In this document: positions 60,550 through 64,000 of the stretch, piece by piece
Numbering within the stretch: the stretch's first letter is position 1
Layout of the letters: every line of letters starts with the position of its first letter
Source of the DNA: Actinophytocola sp050699935
Lineage (GTDB): Bacteria > Actinomycetota > Actinomycetes > Mycobacteriales > Pseudonocardiaceae
Reading direction: 5' to 3'
DNA: 64,000 nucleotides
Assembly: GCF_050699935.1 (NCBI RefSeq)
Contig: NZ_JBOHGB010000002.1
Span: forward strand, 99,165 to 163,164
Notes under the pieces: generated by a model
Seen by the model: only the letters and a program-made list of their open reading frames with translations
The model's database searches: none
What the model was told of the DNA's origin: nothing
Made by a program: the position numbers and the translations under genes

Positions 60550-61770
60550 GTGAAGGGTGTGGGCGAGCGGACACGGTGGATGCGGTTGGGTGCCTGGGGT
60601 CTTGCCGCGCTAGTGGTGCTCACCGCGTGCTCGTCGACCGATCCCGGGCAGCCGTCGGCCAAGAAGGAAGGGTCGCGGGTCGAGCCACGCCTCGAGTTCC
60701 TGCCGAAGGACGCGGCGACGGAGGTGTCGCCGGTCGAGCCGGTCACGGTGCGGGCCAGCAACGGCACGATCGACAAGGTGTCGTTGACCAACCCGGAAGG
60801 CAAACAGGTCAGCGGCAAACTGTCCGGGGACAAGAAGTCGTGGGCGTCGTCCGAGCCGCTCGGCTACGACCGCCGCTACACGCTCGACGCGTCGATTCGC
60901 GGCAAGGACGGGAGGACCGTCCGGGAGGAGTCGTCGTTCACGACGGTGCGCCCGGCGGGGACCGTGTACCCGTCGTTCCTGCCGCCGCCGAAGATCACCA
61001 CGGTCGGCGTTGGGCAGCCGATCGCGGTCATCTTCGACCAGGCGCCCGCAGACCAGGCCGCGGCGGAGCGGGCGTTGAAGGTCACCGCCACGCCGGCGAC
61101 CGAGGGCTCCTGGTACTGGTGGGACGACCGGACCGTGCACTACCGGCCGAAGGACTACTGGAAGCCGGGTACCAAGGTCACCGTCGACGCGAAGATCTAC
61201 GGCGTGAACCTGGGGAACGGGATGTACGGCGACACCGACCGGACCCTGAAGCTCACGATCGGCCCGGAGAAGATCGCGACCATCGACGACAAGACGCACA
61301 AGATGGTCGTCACGGTCAACGGCAAGGCGGTCAAGACGTTCCCGGTCAGCATGGGCCGCGACGGCTCGACCACGGGCAAGGACGGCGAGAAGATCTCGTT
61401 CGTCACGCCGAGCGGAACCTATGTGGCGCAGGAGAAGTACGCGGTCAAGCGGATGAACTCGGAAAGCTACGGCCTGCCCTCGGACGCCTCCCTGGGCTAT
61501 GACGAGAAGATCCCGCTCGCGGTACGCGTGTCCAACAGCGGCATCTTCGTCCACGCCGCACCGTGGTCGGTGGCCGACCAGGGCCGCCGCAACGTCTCGC
61601 ACGGCTGCGTCAACCTCAGCCCCGAGGCCGGCCGGTGGTTCTACGACAACTTCAGCTACGGCGACATCGTCACGATCCACAACACGGCCACGAAGCTCGA
61701 GCCCACCGACGGGTTCGGTGACTGGAACATCCCGTGGGAGGAATGGGTGAAGGGCAGCGCGCTGAACTGA
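60550..61770 (+). CDS. L,D-transpeptidase lipoprotein (Ig-like + YkuD)
   Basis: This 406-residue protein has a lipoprotein signal with lipobox LTAC (Cys27). Two Ig-like domains follow, and the C-terminal YkuD domain has the catalytic SHGCVN motif (with VHAAP upstream). It makes 3-3 peptidoglycan cross-links at the outer face of the membrane. This layout is typical of mycobacterial LdtMt2-like enzymes in actinobacteria. GTG 60550 is the chosen start, with GTG 60559 as an alternative. It stands alone and is probably constitutive. Confidence 0.92.
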   Translation: MKGVGERTRWMRLGAWGLAALVVLTACSSTDPGQPSAKKEGSRVEPRLEFLPKDAATEVSPVEPVTVRASNGTIDKVSLTNPEGKQVSGKLSGDKKSWASSEPLGYDRRYTLDASIRGKDGRTVREESSFTTVRPAGTVYPSFLPPPKITTVGVGQPIAVIFDQAPADQAAAERALKVTATPATEGSWYWWDDRTVHYRPKDYWKPGTKVTVDAKIYGVNLGNGMYGDTDRTLKLTIGPEKIATIDDKTHKMVVTVNGKAVKTFPVSMGRDGSTTGKDGEKISFVTPSGTYVAQEKYAVKRMNSESYGLPSDASLGYDEKIPLAVRVSNSGIFVHAAPWSVADQGRRNVSHGCVNLSPEAGRWFYDNFSYGDIVTIHNTATKLEPTDGFGDWNIPWEEWVKGSALN

Positions 61771-61797
61771 GCCTTCCGGCCCTGGCTCTGTCCGTGT

Positions 61798-61813
61798 TAA
61801 CCGACCGCGGTTA
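61798..61813. terminator. Weak hairpin terminator after the L,D-transpeptidase
   Basis: TAACCG, ACCG loop and CGGTTA form a perfect 6-bp stem 27 bases after the stop. No T-tract follows. The rest of 61814-61985 shows no gene. Confidence 0.4.
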
Positions 61814-61985
61814 TTGGTCCGAGGTGACCGCACCTGGCCGGCGGGGTGTGTCGATGTCGGTGTGATTTGACCGCGGGTGTCGGCGTACACCTGAACGTGC
61901 TCAGCCACGTACGAGTGAAGGTGCTCAGACCCCCATCCTGGCCGAGGTGTGCGGGATGAGCAGCGATCGGTCGCGCTGAGGCGGC

Positions 61986-62621
61986 CTAGTCCATTGGCTG
62001 GGTGAGGCGCCGGTGGATGTCCAGGGTGAGTTCCAGCGCGGTTAGGGCGCTGGCGGGTTCGATGAGGTTGTCTGCCCGGCCGGTGATGCAGGCCAGTACG
62101 TGGGCGATCATCGCCGTGTAGGGGCTGATGGCGGGAAGTTCGATGAGCCGGTCCCCGTCGGGGGTGTACTCGGTGAGGCTGCTGGGGCCTTGGCTGGTGG
62201 CCCCGGCGCGCATGAGGTATTCGAGGACCGCGTCGGTGAAGGTGGCGCGCCATCCGCCGCGCACCCCGTAGGGCTGGGGCATCAGCGACGAGCTGGCGCA
62301 CCGGGCGATGGTTTGCGGGTAGCCGAGGATGACCTCGGCCGCCGAGCCGCGGCCACCGGGGCCGCCAGTACCGGCGGCGTGCACGGTGTCGGGCTGGCCG
62401 AGCAGGCTGGTGACCAGGTCGAAGTCGGCGTGCATCATGTCCAGCGCCAAGGTGTCCAGGCCGAGGTCGTAGCCCTCCCATAGCAGCGCGGTGCGGCCCT
62501 CGACCTCCAGCACCGTCAGCGGCCCGTACCGCTGATCGGCCACCGCCTGGCGCGCGGCGGAGGTGGACGGGCAGGTGTGTGTGCGCAGCGCTCGGTAGAG
62601 GGCGTCGCTGTCCTGTCTCAT
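61986..62621 (-). pseudogene. Gfo/Idh/MocA-type oxidoreductase, C-terminal domain only
   Basis: The 211-residue frame has the C-terminal domain of a Gfo/Idh/MocA enzyme: ALLWEGYDLGLDTLALDMMH, ADFDLVTSLLGQP, VILGYPQTIARCASSSLMP and the terminal IHRRLTQ. The N-terminal NAD-binding Rossmann half with its EKP motif is absent; the region before the first ATG at 62621 is non-coding. It is therefore probably a dead remnant, although a stand-alone domain cannot be excluded. Confidence 0.6.
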
Positions 62622-62795
62622 CGTTCATGAGGCATGGCCCGCATGCTGAACTGCGGTGCCTCGGATAGATGAGACAGTCGGTCCGCTGCTTGTCTCGCTG
62701 ATCATGAGGTAACCAGCCAAGTCACTGTCCCGTCTCAGGAGACATTTGCCGTATTCCGATGCTCTCCTGATCGTCGGCGGCTTGGTTGATCGTGG

Positions 62796-63347
62796 TTAGG
62801 GACGCAGGCCGTCGAGGAGTCGGGTGACGGTGCGGTGGCGGAGTTCGGGCGTCCATCCGGCGACCAGTGCGCCCTGGCTGGCGGCGGTGAGCAGTGCGAT
62901 CACTTCATCAAGTTGAACGTCGCTGTGGATGGTGTGGGCTTGCTGGGCTCGCGCGAGCAAGGTGTCGAGAGCTTCGCCGAACCCGGTGAGTTGGCGGTCG
63001 ACGCCGATATCGGTCCCGGCCGCGGCGAGTAGGTGGACCACGGTTCGAGTGCTGGCCGCGTGTTCGACGACGTCGGCGAAGAACGTGAACAGGGCGGTCG
63101 GGCGGCCCTCCGCAGCGAGCGCGTCGGCCTCTGCGGCAAGTCGGCTCTGCAGGTCCTTCATGATCGCCGCAAGCAGGTCGTCCTTGGTGGGGAAGTGCCG
63201 GAAGACGGTGCCGATGGCCACGCCTGCTCGCCGCGCGACCTCCTCTGTTGATGCGGATGTGCCGTGCTCCTCAAAGACCTCGGTCGCAGCGGCCAGGATG
63301 CGGGCTCGGTTCCGACGAGCGTCAGCGCGCAGCGGTGACTCAGACAC
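62796..63347 (-). CDS. TetR family transcriptional regulator
   Basis: This 183-residue regulator has RADARRNRARILAAATEVFE then VAIGTVFRHFPTKDDLLAAI, the typical TetR helix-turn-helix. GTG 63347 is preceded by CTGGAG at the right distance, so the longer upstream frame is rejected. The C-terminal domain is of the TetR_C kind seen in solvent and drug-responsive members. Two identical-arm palindromes at 63371-63424 lie between it and the divergent SnoaL gene. Confidence 0.9.
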   Translation of the reverse strand: MSESPLRADARRNRARILAAATEVFEEHGTSASTEEVARRAGVAIGTVFRHFPTKDDLLAAIMKDLQSRLAAEADALAAEGRPTALFTFFADVVEHAASTRTVVHLLAAAGTDIGVDRQLTGFGEALDTLLARAQQAHTIHSDVQLDEVIALLTAASQGALVAGWTPELRHRTVTRLLDGLRP

Positions 63348-63370
63348 GGCGGACTCCAGCAGTTGACAAC

Positions 63371-63424
63371 ATGAGTGCTGACTCATCATTCTAGGTCGCG
63401 ACAACGATCGTGAGTGACAACTCA
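63371..63424. promoter_or_regulatory. Two TetR operator-like palindromes
   Basis: ATGAGTGCTGACTCAT (63371-63386) and TGAGTGACAACTCA (63411-63424) share TGAGT-N4-ACTCA, centre to centre 39 bp. They lie between the TetR gene and the divergent SnoaL gene, exactly where an autorepressor should bind. Confidence 0.7.
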
Positions 63425-63439
63425 TGTTAGGGGTGTTCG

Positions 63440-63871
63440 ATGAGGGAAATGGATCGAGGGGCGCTGGCCGGGCCGAAGGAGGCGTTCGAGCGGTTCCGGG
63501 ACATGATGCTGGCAGGCAGCTCGACGGGGCTGGAGTCCCTGCTTGCCGACGACTGTGTGGTCGAAGCACCGTTCGCCCCGTCCGGTGCGCCGCGCCGGAT
63601 CGCGGGACGGGACGCCTTCGCAGCGTCGGCCGCGCCGCGGCGGGAGGCGCTTGCCAAACGCATCCGGTTCACGGATGTGCGCGACGTGGTCATCCATGAG
63701 ACAACCGACCCGGAGGTCGCCGTCATCGAATATGAGGTGGAGGGAGTCCGCGTGGCCGACGACTTTCGTGCCGCAGCACCGTTTGTGGTCGTGGTGCGGG
63801 TGCAGGACGGGCGCGTCGTGCTGTGGCGCGAGTACCAGGACCCCGCAGCGATGGCTCTAGCGACGGAATGA
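63440..63871 (+). CDS. SnoaL-like/NTF2-fold protein
   Basis: This 143-residue protein has the NTF2-like pattern: FERFRDMMLAGSSTGLESLL, CVVEAPFAPSGAPRRIAGRD, then strands VAVIEYEVEGVRV and FVVVVRVQDGRVVLWREYQD. ATG 63440 is preceded by AGGGG. Members are hydrolases, isomerases or binding proteins for small hydrophobic molecules. It is the target of the divergent TetR regulator. No other gene is seen up to the window end. Confidence 0.85.
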   Translation: MREMDRGALAGPKEAFERFRDMMLAGSSTGLESLLADDCVVEAPFAPSGAPRRIAGRDAFAASAAPRREALAKRIRFTDVRDVVIHETTDPEVAVIEYEVEGVRVADDFRAAAPFVVVVRVQDGRVVLWREYQDPAAMALATE

Positions 63872-64000
63872 CCTCACCGCTCAACGATGCTGTCCGTCCG
63901 CGTGACCAGATCGGCTTGCCGTCGAACGACCGCTATTGCTGCTAATCGCGCGTTTTCTGATGAATGACAACACGTAGCGAGACAACGCCCCGTCTGTGGT

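Overview
The window is high-GC DNA with dense GTG/TTG starts, ATGA/GTGA gene overlaps, CsoR, an L,D-transpeptidase and many TetR, IclR and DeoR regulators. This points to an actinomycete, most likely of the Pseudonocardiaceae type (Amycolatopsis/Saccharopolyspora-like). The organism assignment is an inference from style and gene content. I saw no rRNA, tRNA or CRISPR array.

Layout. (1) 1-7916: a carbohydrate ABC importer (binding protein cut by the window edge, two permeases), then a Gfo/Idh/MocA oxidoreductase, a SIS-domain isomerase, a ROK kinase, a divergent DeoR repressor and a class II aldolase; together a sugar uptake, phosphorylation and cleavage module. (2) 7918-9770: decayed remnants of a serine recombinase, an acyl-CoA synthetase, a MaoC hydratase and a TetR regulator. 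(3) 9841-15639 (minus): a tightly coupled operon of an ABC-type peptide-binding protein lacking a signal peptide, a P450, a methyltransferase, a small unknown protein, an isocitrate-lyase-superfamily enzyme and an SDR. (4) 15827-22514 (plus): IclR regulator, bicupin, fused TRAP transporter, DctP, a hydantoinase-like amidohydrolase and an isochorismatase-like amidase. (5) 22515-23918: more remnants (TetR, MaoC, acyl-CoA dehydrogenase, SDR).

(6) 24234-43416 is the most interesting part: about 19 kb, 16 co-directional and mostly overlapping genes. It has a TAXI-type TRAP importer, an AtuA-family protein, HyuB and HyuA, a B12-dependent glutamate-mutase-like S/E pair with its MutL-type ATPase, a DUF4387 protein, MaoC, two acyl-CoA dehydrogenases, an ADP-forming acyl-CoA synthetase, TetR, SDR and a thiolase. 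I read it as a complete import, activation, carbon-skeleton rearrangement and beta-oxidation-like route. The mutase keeps the cofactor elements, but residues remembered as glutamate-binding are changed (R66 to L, E171 to T), and no methylaspartate ammonia-lyase is present, so its substrate is probably not glutamate.

(7) 43599-48878 (minus): a molybdenum hydroxylase operon (fused 2Fe-2S/Mo subunit, FAD/4Fe-4S subunit, SRPBCC protein, saccharopine-dehydrogenase-like protein). (8) 48907-64000: a patchy region with pseudogenes (carotenoid oxygenase, DoxX, transposase, NlpC/P60, a truncated histidine kinase, a truncated oxidoreductase) between intact small units: TetR/P450, MazG-like, response regulator, CsoR/CopZ, L,D-transpeptidase, and TetR/SnoaL. 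Many remnants show one-base frameshifts; some may be sequencing errors rather than real decay.
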